A DNA stretch of 64,000 bases from Diospyros lotus (Eukaryota > Streptophyta > Magnoliopsida > Ericales > Ebenaceae), in the NCBI RefSeq assembly GCF_014633365.1, contig NC_068341.1, forward strand, positions 124,001 through 188,000, given 5' to 3'. Position numbers and translations under genes: made by a program. Positions 23,557-34,507 of this stretch are shown here, in pieces; the first letter of the stretch is position 1, and each line of letters starts with the position of its first letter. The notes under the pieces are model-generated. The model did no database searches and was not told the DNA's origin. It saw only the letters and a program-made list of their open reading frames with translations.

Positions 23557-25234
23557 TCACATCAATGACATATAATCCATCAAGGAGGTCACCCTTGTTA
23601 ATCATCTTCGAGTGGCATACATCCTGTATAACACGGGTGTGAGGTAAGAAAGTGATGCACAAAGAAGACATTGATGCTAATGCACTCATAGATAGCAAAT
23701 TGAACTTGAATTGAGGCACATAGAGAACATCTTCAAGCACTATGTGAGAGGAAATCCTTACAATCCTAACAAACGAAACAGAAATCCTACTATATGATCA
23801 GGTAAGGTTACATATGCATTTTGAATAAACTTCAAGTAACTAAAACATAACTGATCATATCATCTATGGCTGGTAGCCCCTGAGTCCACTATCCAATATC
23901 TAGAACAACTAAGCTTAGGACTGATCAAAATTGAAAAGCAAATACCTGATACTGGATTAGGAGAAGCATCATCCTGAGAACCAGTCTTAATAGCTGAGAA
24001 ATAGGAGCTCAACACATTCAGCAATTGTTGGTATTGTGTGGAATTCAGGGACTGCATAAACTTTCCCACATCTTTTCTTGTTGAATGATTAGGGTCATTT
24101 CAATCACCTCATTGACAACTACATAATTAACTTGATTAGAATTTTGATTAGTTTGAGTCATTTGTCTAGGTTTGTAGCCAGGGGGATAACCATGTAACTT
24201 ATAGCACTTTTCAATGGTATGTCCATTGTAACCACAATGAGAATATACAAGTTTGTCCTTCTTCTGAAACTTACTATGACTGGACCTATTTATATCATAT
24301 TTGACAGAAAACAAAGTTGAATTACTTCCACTAACAGAATTCACAACACTCCTCTATTTTTCTTCTTGAGATATTAAGGCAAAGACCTTGTTAATTGGTG
24401 GGATAAGGTCCATGAGAAACAATTGACCTCTAACTTGAGAAAACGAATCATTCAATCCTATTAGAAAAGACATTACATATTCCAATTGATAATGATCTAC
24501 CAAGAACATTTTTTGCATGTACACATAGGTCTAAAGTTACTTAATTCATCCCAAATGGTCTTTAGTTTAGTAAAATAGACACTGATAGATAAATCCCCCT
24601 GATTTGGATTCATTAATTCATGTCCCAATTGAAAAAATCTTAGTCCATTACTTTGTTGATATCTTTCTTTAAGATCAATCCACATATCATATGTCGATTC
24701 ATAGTATATAACACTTGCAAAAATCTCTTTCAAAATAATTAAGAATCCATGATATAACAATATTGTTGTTCTTGATCCAGACATTAATAAGAAAGATATC
24801 ACTTATAGGTCATGGAATGTCATCGTTGATAAAATCGAGCTTGTACTTTACGGACAGAGCAGTTATCGTTGATCAACTCCACGATGCATAATTTTCTCCA
24901 GATAATAGTTGAGAAACCATAACCAACCCAGGATTGTCAAAATGGTGAAGAAAATATGGACTAGATCCGTTGTCGATGGTGGAGTCATTGACGCGGGATT
25001 CGAATCAAATATACTCGTTGCCATAAGAAAGAATATTGAAGCAAAATAAACTCAAATGAATCAATGGAAGACCAATAGAAGTTCGAACCAAATCAATTGA
25101 AAATCCTAGGGCTCTTGACGTCAAAAGAAAATCAAAAAAAAATTAATGGAATAAGAGAAGGCCAAGGATCAACGAACGAAAGATCTCAAAAGAAGATCGA
25201 CAGACGAAAGCGGCGAATCTAGGGTTTCAATTTG

Positions 25235-25247
25235 TGGTCTGATACCA
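25235..25247 (-). other. Primer-binding site of Copia C
   Basis: On the minus strand it reads TGGTATCAGACCA directly after the 5' LTR. This matches the initiator tRNA-Met type with a small change at its end. Confidence 0.85.
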
Positions 25248-25474
25248 TATTAAACAATAAAGAGATGAGAGAAAAACGATAAAAAGAGAATAGTTTCATT
25301 GATCTTTTTATTAATGATAAGATCTTAACATTAAATACTTTAGAATTAATTCATCATTTAATTACAAAAATATCACTGTCAGTGTACAATATAACAAAAC
25401 AAATCAATACAATAAAATTATATAATAAGAGTATAATACAATAAAAAAATACAATAATATAACAAATTCTAATA
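25248..25474 (-). repeat. 5' LTR of Copia C (227 bp)
   Basis: It has ends TATTA...TAATA instead of TG...CA and pairs with 13959-14162. The primer-binding site abuts its inner edge and the GGGGT duplication its outer edge. Confidence 0.9.
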
Positions 25475-25906
25475 GGGGTGGGGGGATGTGTTTGTAAACC
25501 CCCCGGAACCGAAGCATGTGCTGTTGTTGGCTTAAAGAATTTGATCAGGCATGTGCCTGAGAGAGAGAGAGAGAGTTGATGATGGGATCTATGGGATGTG
25601 AACGCGATATGTGATGAGTGTGAAGTTGATTAATTATTATGACCATCCCATCATCAACGTGATGGTAGGTGTTGCATGTGGGGGTTGGGGCCCACTGTTA
25701 TTTTTTATTTTTTAAATAAATATATCATAAATATGATACAGTACCGTAGTGATGTGGACCGCTTCAAAATTAAAATGTATTAATTAATGTTTAATCAGAT
25801 TAATCTACACACGTTATTATTTGTATTTTTTTAAGAATAATGAGTGTCTGTCTAGCTTGGGCTGCTTAAATAAAGTAATTAGAATTGAGATTTGGGAACC
25901 CAGTGG

Positions 25907-25952
<46 letters not shown>
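25907..25952. repeat. (ATT)n microsatellite
   Basis: About 15 uninterrupted ATT units are followed by a short TA run. It would be translated as poly-leucine in one frame, which is an artefact. Confidence 0.97.
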
Positions 25953-25958
<6 letters not shown>

Positions 25959-26258
25959 CATGGTTTTTATTTAATTAACTTTTACTTAAGTTTTTTAAGT
26001 GAGTATACATATATAAAAATAAAATATATATATCTAGGTATATGTAATTAATAGTTATTTGTAAATTATCTTGAATTAAAATAAGTTAATTGGAAATCTA
26101 TTTAACGTTGGGACTCTGAGAAAGCACAGATTAATATTTTGATACTTAAAAAGGGAATGAGGGTCCTATTAATTTAGAAAGAAAAAAGAAAAGGATGAGG
26201 GTATTTAATAATGAGTATATTTTCTGTATGTATGTATCTACTGAGCTAGCTAGCTAGT

Positions 26259-26354
26259 TAGATAGATAGATAGATAGATAGCCTCCACGTTTGAACGAAT
26301 GGCAATCACTCTTTATAATAATCACTAATCAGGCAGGCAGGCAGGCAGGCAGGC
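26259..26354. repeat. (GATA)n and (AGGC)n microsatellites
   Basis: Five to six TAGA units occupy 26259-26281. Six AGGC units occupy 26331-26354. Both are simple-sequence repeats with no sign of function. Confidence 0.95.
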
Positions 26355-26824
26355 CACCGACACTATTTGTGTTCACATCACACCTTACTTTGACTCTTAT
26401 ATCACTAATAAAATAAAATATTGTTATTATAAGAACTTGGATTATATATATTTCAGGAAGGAAATTAATTAATTAAAACTAACTTGAACTTACACCAATA
26501 TTAAAACAAACGCGCGTCGATTAACTCCTCACCGACAATGACAAGACACCCAACAACCATTTTCATCAGGAATGGATTCCAACTCAGATGATGATCAACA
26601 AATTAAGGTACGTACGTAGACCCATATCCATGATATATATATCCACGTGGACAATTAATTAATATATAATTAATGCAGTTTCACATTACTAATTAACTAA
26701 GATACATATTAATAATAATATATATATATATATATATCAGGGTACGTTCGTAGGAGGAATATATATAAAGTATCCTGATCATCAATACGTAGCTAGCTAG
26801 CGCATCTTCTTTCTTTGACTGCGC

Positions 26825-26974
26825 ACTATACTAGAAATATTTTCGATAAAAAATAAAAACATAAAAATAGATATTCTTCTAAAAAAAATAGACATAAATA
26901 GGGTCCGAAACGAGAATAAAAAACGTTTTAAAAACGAAAAAACGACTCTTATGTGGTGTTTTCGTGTAACATAG
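26825..26974. mobile_element. Decayed MITE related to the hAT MITE at 32455
   Basis: It shares the interior (ttttcgata, aaaaaacgtttt, cgtaacatag end) with 32455-32618. The left end is eroded and no clear target duplication is left. Confidence 0.45.
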
Positions 26975-27387
26975 TATATGAGCCATACTGACATTTTGGG
27001 GCTGAGTCAAAAATATAAAAATGGACCCTTAAATTATAGTGTATTTAATTTTTTTATAATAAAATATTAAAAAATAAATAAATATTCATACCATATCAAA
27101 AAATAAAATAAAAAAATTTCAAAATATCAATTAAAAACTACTCTTTTTATAATTTTAAAAGCAAAAATATCAATCAAATTAACATAATCAAATTGTTTGA
27201 ACATTTTTTTTAATAGACAACATAGTCTATCCATTCAATTTATCTTATCACATAGTATACCCAAAGAGTCAGTTATTGCTCGCGTGTCTTAGTCCATTGT
27301 CTGATCAACTAATATAACATTTTAATCTATTTATGTATTATAATTAATTCTAACTTTTAGACAACACTAAATCAGCAATATCAGCAA

Positions 27388-27420
<33 letters not shown>

Positions 27421-27428
27421 TACATATC

Positions 27429-28227
27429 TATTACGATTATTTCTCACACTATTTCTTATGGGCTGGGTTTGACCCAGCAGGTTGACCCAATCGCCTAAAG
27501 CCTAATAGGCCTCAAGCTGAGTTCGTCGGAGCAAGCTCACACATCACTAGAGCCCGAACTCAGATTGCGGGACTAAGTGGGCGTTAAACAAGCGAGCTCC
27601 TAGCAATACTTCAAGCGAGCTCCCAGCGACGCTTCCAACTCGCTGGCCTAATTCATCAGCTCGCGTAACAAGAAGGTCGCAAAGTAACCAGAGAATAGTT
27701 GTGAGCTAGGGATTATTTTAGTTGGGCGGCCTAGGCCCAACCTGGCCCACCTTCTCGGCCCATTTTTCAGGTCCATACCGGTCTTATCCTGGCTCTATAC
27801 TAGCCTGCAACAACATCATTGCAGCTACTTCTAGATTTTCGCGCGCTCACCTCAGATCTCATTCTCATTAATGGCAAATCTCATCCACATTAATGAGGGT
27901 ATCGTCGACATCATACTGCCACCTAAGCGCCTCCGCCGACGTCGGATATTCTGTCTCATCACCTGCAGACGTACGACACATGCAAGAGGACATTTTCTCC
28001 TCCTATATATCAGTCAGCTCTCCCCAGAGCCAGGGTATGCTCTCTCTGCCAACTTGCTGATACTCTAAACCATATTATTGGTTTATTTACTTGAGCGTCG
28101 GAGTATTTTTACAAGGGCCAATCAGGTGGCGGATGAACAAAAAACCAAATCACATCTTTCTCCCTCTTGGATTCATTACATCAATGTGAATCAACGAATC
28201 ACAATCGATCAATTTTGAACGTCAACA
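27429..28227 (+). mobile_element. Solo LTR of the Tat/Gypsy family, copy a (799 bp)
   Basis: The ends resemble the LTRs of the complete element at 43619-55148: a ttacgattat start, a GGCCCAATC-type block, repeated gagctcc motifs and a final cgaatcacaatcg...cgtcaaca. An exact 5-bp duplication, atatc, flanks it at 27424-27428 and 28228-28232. It is clearly more diverged than the 43619 element. Confidence 0.87.
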
Positions 28228-28708
28228 ATATCCATATAATATATATATATAATGAGTTTAGGGTTTAGCAGAAACCAAACCCAATTAATTGTGGCATTAT
28301 AAAAGTGTTACAATAAAAACTAATTATTGAGTTTTAACTATAATAAAGAAAAGTAGTGATTTAGATAGGTGTTTTTGAGAGAGTGAAAGAGGGGGGAGAG
28401 AAAGAGATAAAGAGAGAAATGTTAGGGATTTTACAAATTTTAGAGAATGAGAGATTTTATACAGAGGCAAAACTATTATTTTAAAATAAGAATAAAATGA
28501 TCAATTTATCTCCAAATTTATGAGTCCTAAATTGACAGAATTTATGGGCCCAGAGACAACAGTCTCTTGGACCACAGAGTAGGTCCGGGCGTGTACATGA
28601 GGCAGCCACCGTCAAAATTAAGAACACAAAATGGAGTGGATTGGGTGCTGTCCATGAGCCTCTACGCCATAATCCGAGACTAAATTAAATTAAACTAGAA
28701 GCTATATA

Positions 28709-28710
<2 letters not shown>

Positions 28711-28754
<44 letters not shown>
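28711..28754. repeat. (CT)15 followed by (AT)7 compound microsatellite
   Basis: A perfect CT run at 28711-28740 passes directly into an AT run at 28741-28754. Confidence 0.97.
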
Positions 28755-29269
28755 GTGGCTCTCATCCATCCATACCACAGTACGTACTGCTCAGCAGCCC
28801 GACTTCATTTCGCCTTCTGAATCTCTTGTAAACCAATTAAAGAGTGTGTGTGTACTAGCTAGCCTAGCTAATTATAAGCTAGTTGAAAACAAATTAAGCA
28901 AACGATCGATATGATGAAAAATCATACAAACTAAGTAAAACATATATTATTATAATATATGATGAAAATATCTTACTTATTTTAGGTGTTGATCGATTAT
29001 GAAAGTTAGCTAGGCGTTATTTAATAAGAAAAACATCAAGTGGTCGCATCTATCCCAAAAGTACGTAATTAGCTAATTTGTATACATATATATATATATA
29101 TAATTTAACACCCATATGAATCTCTCTCCCTATCCCCCTATAGCTAGCTCCTGACCCTCTCAGGGCATGTGGGCATTGCCTTGCCCTCTCAAGGGAGTGG
29201 AGCGTAAGAACCTTCCTTTGTTGTGGTTACCTCTTTCGTATAGCTAGCTAGCAACTACCATCGTCTCAT

Positions 29270-29358
29270 GATCTCAATTGCATGGGCCGACGAAAGCGAT
29301 GAGAGAGAAGAATGAGATCTCAATTGCATGGGCCGACGAAAGCGATGAGAGAGAAGAA
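29270..29358. repeat. Tandem duplication of a 46-bp unit
   Basis: The sequence gatctcaattgcatgggc and the following cgacgaaagcgatgagagag block occur twice, at 29270 and 29316, essentially identical. The identity points to a recent event. Confidence 0.93.
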
Positions 29359-30174
29359 GCGACGGACCTAATTAATGTGGATCCTACTTAATTACCTCTC
29401 TCTCTTTATATCATATTCACGTTACATCATTTAATAATGTACTCCCAGTCTTCCCCATATATATATATATAGAGATAGATATATATCATGGCCCCCTTGT
29501 CGTGTTCATTGCCTGATAGATAGGGGTGGCCGGCCAGTGGGCTGTAATTTAAACTGGTTAATATATATATACAATAAGTCAACAAAGTCCTCCTATATAT
29601 TCTGATTGGTGTAATTATTATATTATATAAGATGCCCCCACCAGCTAGCGCAACTAACTAAGGTTGTCCGTCCATATATAAAGGAAAGGTATGTGGGTGG
29701 ACTTGGGAAAGTTACTGTTCTCTTGGGGATGACTGAGATTGCCTAATAATATTCACCGAAATATATATAAATATATATATATATAGCTGGCATTTTTGCA
29801 CTAGAAAATAATTAGGCAGGGAAGGCGATGGAAAAGTCAGTAAGTTGGAAATTTTGTTTTATGGAAAGAGGAGGCGGGAAATTCCATTCCATGGGCTAAA
29901 GTAGTAATTTGATTAAAGAAAATATATATTATTTAGACACAAAATAATTATACCTTGTGTGATATTTAATTAGTAGTGATGGGTTAAACTTAACACTTTA
30001 TTTAATTAATTAATACATGGTTCCATCCATCACCTTTCCATCTGTAAGCAAGCGAAGCAGCGGCTTATTGAAGCGAACGAAAATAAGAAAGAAACCTAAC
30101 AAACCAGCAAATTAAAAAAGAAAGAAACAAATAGGTAACCAAAGGAAAGTGGTCTCCAACCAACGCCATCCCTT

Positions 30175-30210
30175 CTCTCTCTCTCTCTCTCTCTCTGCCT
30201 TCTTTATATC
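30175..30210 (+). promoter_or_regulatory. Core promoter of GAE6: CT tract and TATA-like box
   Basis: A (CT)11 pyrimidine tract (30175-30196), common in plant core promoters and 5' leaders, is followed by tttatatc at about 30203-30210. A TATA box there would place transcription start near 30235 and give a 5' UTR of about 150 bases. That UTR has further CT-rich blocks (30289-30314). Confidence 0.55.
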
Positions 30211-30388
30211 CCTTACTCTCGACACTTTGCTACTTCAGGGCTCAAACACCCATAGCTAGCTAATAAGCTTATACAAAATTGAGTCGAGCCCTCTCTCTCC
30301 TCTCCCTCTCTCTCCCACGCACACACGCAGGCCGACTGAATCAACAACTACAATTGCAACAAGAAGCTTGCCTTTTTAGCCCTAAATA

Positions 30389-31780
30389 ATGGCGTCACCG
30401 GCAGACACCAGCAAGACCATAAAGCTGGAACGCTACAACAGCTACATCAGGAAAGTAAACACCACAAAGCTCTTAGCCGCTTCCTCCAAGCTCCTCTTCC
30501 GTGTCACTCTCCTGGTTGCCCTTCTCCTCCTCTTTTTTTTTACCTTTAATAGTTATCCTCCCCTTTCCGACAACCATCACCACCACAACCGCCGTCACCT
30601 GCATACCTCCACCACCTTCTTCTCCTCCGCCTTCTACGGCGCCTCCAGCAGCAGCAGCAGCTGGGAGAAGCAAGTCCGCCACTCCTCCACCCCTCGTCGC
30701 CCCAATGGTTTCTCCGTTCTCGTCACCGGTGCTGCCGGCTTCGTTGGTACCCATTGCTCCCTTGCCTTGAAGAAGCGCGGCGACGGTGTTCTTGGCCTTG
30801 ACAACTTCAATTCCTACTATGACCCATCCCTAAAGCGATCCCGCCAGCAGCTCCTCTCCAAACACCAGATCTTCGTCGTGGAGGGAGACCTCAACGATGC
30901 CCAACTGCTGGCCAAGCTCTTCGACATTGTGCCCTTCACCCACATCCTCCACCTTGCCGCCCAGGCTGGCGTCCGCTACGCCATGCAGAACCCGCAATCC
31001 TATGTCAACTCCAATATCGCCGGCTTCGTCAAACTCCTCGAAGTGGCCAAGTCCGCTGATCCTCAGCCGTCCATAGTCTGGGCGTCCTCCAGCTCAGTCT
31101 ACGGCCTCAACACCCAGAACCCATTCTCAGAGGCCCACCGCACGGACCAACCGGCTAGCCTCTACGCCGCCACCAAGAAAGCTGGAGAGGAGATCGCCCA
31201 CACCTACAACCACATATATGGCCTCTCCATAACGGGGCTCCGATTCTTCACCGTGTACGGACCGTGGGGGAGGCCCGACATGGCCTACTTCTTCTTCACC
31301 AAGGACATCCTCCAGGGCAAACCAATCAACATCTACGAAACTCAGGACGGCAGGGCGGTGGCGCGTGATTTCACGTACATAGATGACGTGGTGAAGGGGT
31401 GCCTGGGGGCGCTGGACACCGCCCAGAAGAGCACGGGGAGCGGCGGCAGGAAGAGGGGGCCAGCGCAGCTGAGGATCTATAACCTGGGGAACACGTCGCC
31501 GGTTCCAGTGGGGAAGCTGGTGGGGATATTGGAGACGCTATTGAATGTGAAGGCGAAGAAGCACGTGATCAAGATGCCCCGCAACGGCGACGTCCCGTTC
31601 ACGCACGCTAATGTGAGCCTGGCGCACAGAGAGTTGGGGTACAAGCCCACCACCGATCTGGCCAGCGGGCTGAAAAAGTTCGTCAAGTGGTACGTTAGTT
31701 ATTCTGGCATCGAGACGAGGGCAAAAAGGGGAGCAGAAGCAGCCACCAATGATGATGATGACGGCGGTGCCGATAGCTAG
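30389..31780 (+). CDS. GAE6: UDP-glucuronate 4-epimerase (GAE6-type), intronless
   Basis: The 463-residue protein interconverts UDP-glucuronate and UDP-galacturonate, the donor for pectin synthesis. The family are type II membrane proteins of the Golgi. The N-terminus MASPADTSKTIKLERYNSYI is the GAE6 signature. A hydrophobic anchor lies at residues about 35-53, followed by a His-rich stem (64-67) and a Ser-rich one (86-91). The SDR extended fold begins at about 108 with the NAD motif TGAAGFVG (113-120). The active site has Y259 and K263 (YAATK) and the SSSSVYG strand (233-239). RPDMAYFFFTKDILQGKP and NGDVPFTHAN are conserved in the family. The acidic tail ends in ADS like other GAE6 proteins. 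Length and single exon fit the family. The start has good context and the preceding leader is open. Confidence 0.96.
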   Translation: MASPADTSKTIKLERYNSYIRKVNTTKLLAASSKLLFRVTLLVALLLLFFFTFNSYPPLSDNHHHHNRRHLHTSTTFFSSAFYGASSSSSSWEKQVRHSSTPRRPNGFSVLVTGAAGFVGTHCSLALKKRGDGVLGLDNFNSYYDPSLKRSRQQLLSKHQIFVVEGDLNDAQLLAKLFDIVPFTHILHLAAQAGVRYAMQNPQSYVNSNIAGFVKLLEVAKSADPQPSIVWASSSSVYGLNTQNPFSEAHRTDQPASLYAATKKAGEEIAHTYNHIYGLSITGLRFFTVYGPWGRPDMAYFFFTKDILQGKPINIYETQDGRAVARDFTYIDDVVKGCLGALDTAQKSTGSGGRKRGPAQLRIYNLGNTSPVPVGKLVGILETLLNVKAKKHVIKMPRNGDVPFTHANVSLAHRELGYKPTTDLASGLKKFVKWYVSYSGIETRAKRGAEAATNDDDDGGADS

Positions 31781-32446
31781 CTAGACGCTGGTGCTGGTGC
31801 TGGGCGCATCGATCACATCATCATCACATGGGTGGGCCGGGGGAGCCTTATTTATATTTTTTTTCCCCACATCATCACATGGGCTTAGGTCAAGTCGGAC
31901 ATCGGATTCATTCACACATATTATATATACATATATATGTGTGTGTGTCGGTGCATGCATGGAATGGAAGATATATGGATGATATGGGTGCATGGTCCAG
32001 ACTGGGAGTAAAGTAGTCGGTGGCCTGGCTGAATCAGAACTTTCTCAGTGCATGTGTTGGGGTTGTGGTCGCTGTTTCTAAGTAGGATTGGCAACAAGTA
32101 CAGTACTACAGGCACACAAATTTGTATCATTCTACAAGCATATATATATATATATAATATATATGATTAAAAGTTGTGTAATTGTCAGAATTAGACAAGC
32201 TGGGGGCCTAGCTCCCCTAGCCGAATTAATTATTATCCAATAATAATGTAAGTTGCACGTGTCATGCAGCTGCTGTGTGCACGTATCTACTACGCACGGT
32301 ACGGTTGAAAGGTCGAGTCGTGACAAAGCGGGTGCAGAGCGACCGGCCGACCCTCCGTCGACTGATCTGGAAATCATATTTTATTTATTATTAATGAAAA
32401 TACTACCGCACAATAAATTATTTTACGAACGATGAATTTTATCATA
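31781..32446. other. 3' flank of GAE6, no further gene
   Basis: The GAE6 3' UTR lies here, but no canonical AATAAA is found close to the stop. It contains TA/GT microsatellite-like runs (31920-31950 and 32140-32165). Small ORFs are spurious. Confidence 0.55.
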
Positions 32447-32454
32447 TATGTATG

Positions 32455-32618
32455 CTATGTTTCCGACGAAAACGTTTTCGATAGGATATGAAAATGTGGA
32501 AACGAATATTTTTTTAAAAAATAAATATAAATAGAATTCGAAACGGAAATAAAAAACGTTTTGAAAACGTTTCAAAAATTAGGAAATGATTCTTATGAAA
32601 TATTTTCATATAACATAG
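32455..32618. mobile_element. hAT-type MITE (164 bp)
   Basis: The ends ctatgttt and aacatag form a short inverted repeat. An exact 8-bp duplication, tatgtatg, occurs at 32447-32454 and 32619-32626. The interior contains the self-complementary cgaaaacgttttcg. Size, duplication length and lack of coding capacity fit a hAT MITE. Because the flanks are TATG-rich, part of the duplication could be coincidental. Confidence 0.72.
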
Positions 32619-32678
32619 TATGTATGTATATATATATTTATATGTATAAATTTTTTTTTATCTCTCCCTTACTGTTCT

Positions 32679-33476
32679 TGTTACGAGTATTTTTTGCTCT
32701 ATTTCTTATGGGCTGAGCTCAACTCAACTGACCGGCCCAATCGCATGAGACCTAGTAAAGCTCAAATTGAATTCGTCAAAACGAGTTCGCACATTACTGG
32801 AGTCCAAGCTCGGATCTCAGGGCCAAGCGAGCTCCCAGCAATGCCTCTGGCTAGCCAGCCTATCCGAGCGAGCTCCCAACTACACTTCAAGCGAGCTCCA
32901 ACGACCTTTGCAGTTCGCTGGCTCAGCCGATTAGTTCACATAACGAGAAGGTCACGTGTTAGAGAATATTAGTAGGCTAGGGGTCGTCCCAGCTAGGCCA
33001 TCCAGGCTTAATCTGGCCCTGTCTTCTCGGCCCATGTCAGTCCCATCTTGGCCCCTTACAACAGCATCATTTTAGCTGCGTCTAAATCTTCACGCGTTCA
33101 CCTTAGATCCCATCCTCATTAATGAAGGATCTCATCCATATTAATGAGGGTCCCGTTGGCACCTTACTGCTACATGGGAGTTCCCGCCAATGTCGGATAC
33201 TCTGTCCCATCACCTGTAGACGTACGACACATGTAGGAGGACATCTCCTCCTCCCATATATCAACCAGCACTTTCGAGAGCCCTGGTATGTTTTTTCTGT
33301 CAACTTGCTAATATTCTACATTTACTTACGCGTTTACTCACTTGAGTGTCAGAGTACTTTGCAGGGACCGATCGATGGGTCAACAAATCGAACTAAATAA
33401 TCCATTCTCTCCCTCTCAGATTCATTACACTAGTGCGGGCCAACGAATCACGGTCGACCAATTTCGAACGTCGACA
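32679..33476 (+). mobile_element. Solo LTR of the Tat/Gypsy family, copy b (798 bp)
   Basis: It starts TGTTACGAGT and ends CGAACGTCGACA. It shares the block order of copy a and of the LTRs of the complete element. The flanks gttct (32674-32678) and attct (33477-33481) match at four of five bases. It lies about 900 bp downstream of GAE6. Confidence 0.85.
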
Positions 33477-34262
33477 ATTCTCCTTTCCTTTTCTTACATG
33501 TTAAAATTCTCTGTAATAGGCCAATACACAACATACAAGAACCTTGTATCTAAGAATCACCAAAATATTGAAGTGAAAATGAAATAGAACACAAGCAAAC
33601 GCGCACACACAGAAAGACAATATTTACGTGTTTGGATCCATAAATGGATCCTACTCACAGTAGAGGTTTAACCTCTAGTCAATTTACTAAGAAATGAAAG
33701 GATTACAGTTCAAATATTACAAAGTACACAAAAGACAACAAGATAAACAAGATCAACTTATAATCTGAAAAACACGGATCATACCAGAGCACAGGTTATA
33801 TACAAGCTATTACAGCACTCATAACAATCTCAATTACCTTTCTCTTTTACCAGATTTCATCATTGACAGAGAAAGAACAACGATTAGGGATTTGGGTTCT
33901 TACATCTTTTAGAGAGAGTTCGTGAGATGCGTCAAGAGGATTATTGAAAGTGAGTCGTCAATAGTTCCTTTAGGGGGAGCCGTCAAATAAGCCAATGAAA
34001 TAATCAACAGCTCTAATAAAACCAATCATATAACTTGTGGAATATATCACATATAAAGGCAGCAATAGCATGTTACAATGCAAATAACCAATGAAATATA
34101 ACACATAAATAAATCAATATTATTTGAATCACAAATAATAATAGTGTGTTTTACTAAATCTTAATTCTCTTTCTCCTTCCTACTCTTTTATTCTTAATTA
34201 TAACAATTAAGAACTGTCTGTTTAATTGTTTGTAACTTGGAGGAGATGATTAAAGTTGATAA

Positions 34263-34297
<35 letters not shown>

Positions 34298-34436
34298 TAC
34301 ACATAACGGAGATTGATGCCTTGGTTTAACCAAATGCTGATAGTGGTAGGGCTATCTAGAATAAGAATGGTGTGCTTTGTCCTTGGATGGTCATTTGGTG
34401 GTAGCAAATCAATGAGGAACAAAAGAGTAAGTTTGT
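33477..34436. other. Intergenic DNA, possible unbounded LTR remnant
   Basis: Sequence around 33600-34000 resembles the transcribed part of SIRE-like LTRs in style (acgtgtttggatccataaat). No ends or target duplication were found. No coding region is visible. Confidence 0.3.
34265..34293. repeat. (AC)n microsatellite
   Basis: About 14 uninterrupted AC units are followed by catacatacacata. Confidence 0.97.
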
Positions 34437-34507
34437 TCGGGGGAGGGGGGAGGGGGAGCGCTCAAAGGGGCTAAGTGTTTTTGGTTATCTACCCTTCATG
34501 TTCCGAC

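Larger units (their letters stand above)
14163..25024 (-). pseudogene. Copia gag-pol remnant of element C, split by solo LTRs
   Basis: The gag ATG is at 25024, with a retrotransposon gag segment at 24497-24802. A zinc knuckle at 24240-24280 reads YSHCGYNGHTIEKC; its first cysteine is now tyrosine. The protease motif WIVDSGATSH lies near 23870. Pre-integrase is at 23537-23740 and 21900-22120, and integrase at 21300-21890 (PEQNSVIECKHQHLLNMARAL). The N-terminal part of reverse transcriptase is at 20401-20720 (CKWVYKIKYKSDGTI). Its catalytic box is at 17737-17748 and reads YVDN instead of YVDD. RNase H lies at 17158-17300 and 14175-14537 (SHSSTEAEYWALA). Besides the insertions it has stops and frameshifts, so it is not functional. 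Confidence 0.88.
13959..25474 (-). mobile_element. Ty1/Copia LTR retrotransposon C with three nested solo LTRs
   Basis: Two related LTRs (13959-14162 and 25248-25474) flank an internal region on the minus strand. The whole is bounded by the 5-bp duplication GGGGT at 13954-13958 and 25475-25479. Domains read in Copia order from right to left. Three later insertions (14538-17152, 17975-20395 and about 22129-23556) account for roughly 6.5 kb of its 11.5 kb. It is old: the LTRs differ in length (204 and 227 bp) and at many sites, and the coding part has many disruptions. Confidence 0.92.
25480..27428. other. Intergenic AT-rich DNA, no gene seen
   Basis: This stretch holds several microsatellites (listed separately), short homopolymers and no supported coding sequence. 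A decayed MITE-like segment lies at 26825-26974. Confidence 0.6.
28228..30170. other. Upstream region of GAE6, no gene seen
   Basis: AT-rich intergenic DNA with (TA)n tracts near 28233, 29083, 29460 and 29763, a CT/AT microsatellite, and a tandem duplication at 29270. It may hold distal GAE6 regulatory sites, but no specific element can be assigned. Confidence 0.55.

Noticed and set aside
30473..30754. Minus-strand ORF with Gly- and Val-rich translation opposite GAE6
   Set aside because: It is the complement of the GC-rich GAE6 coding sequence and has no domain of its own.
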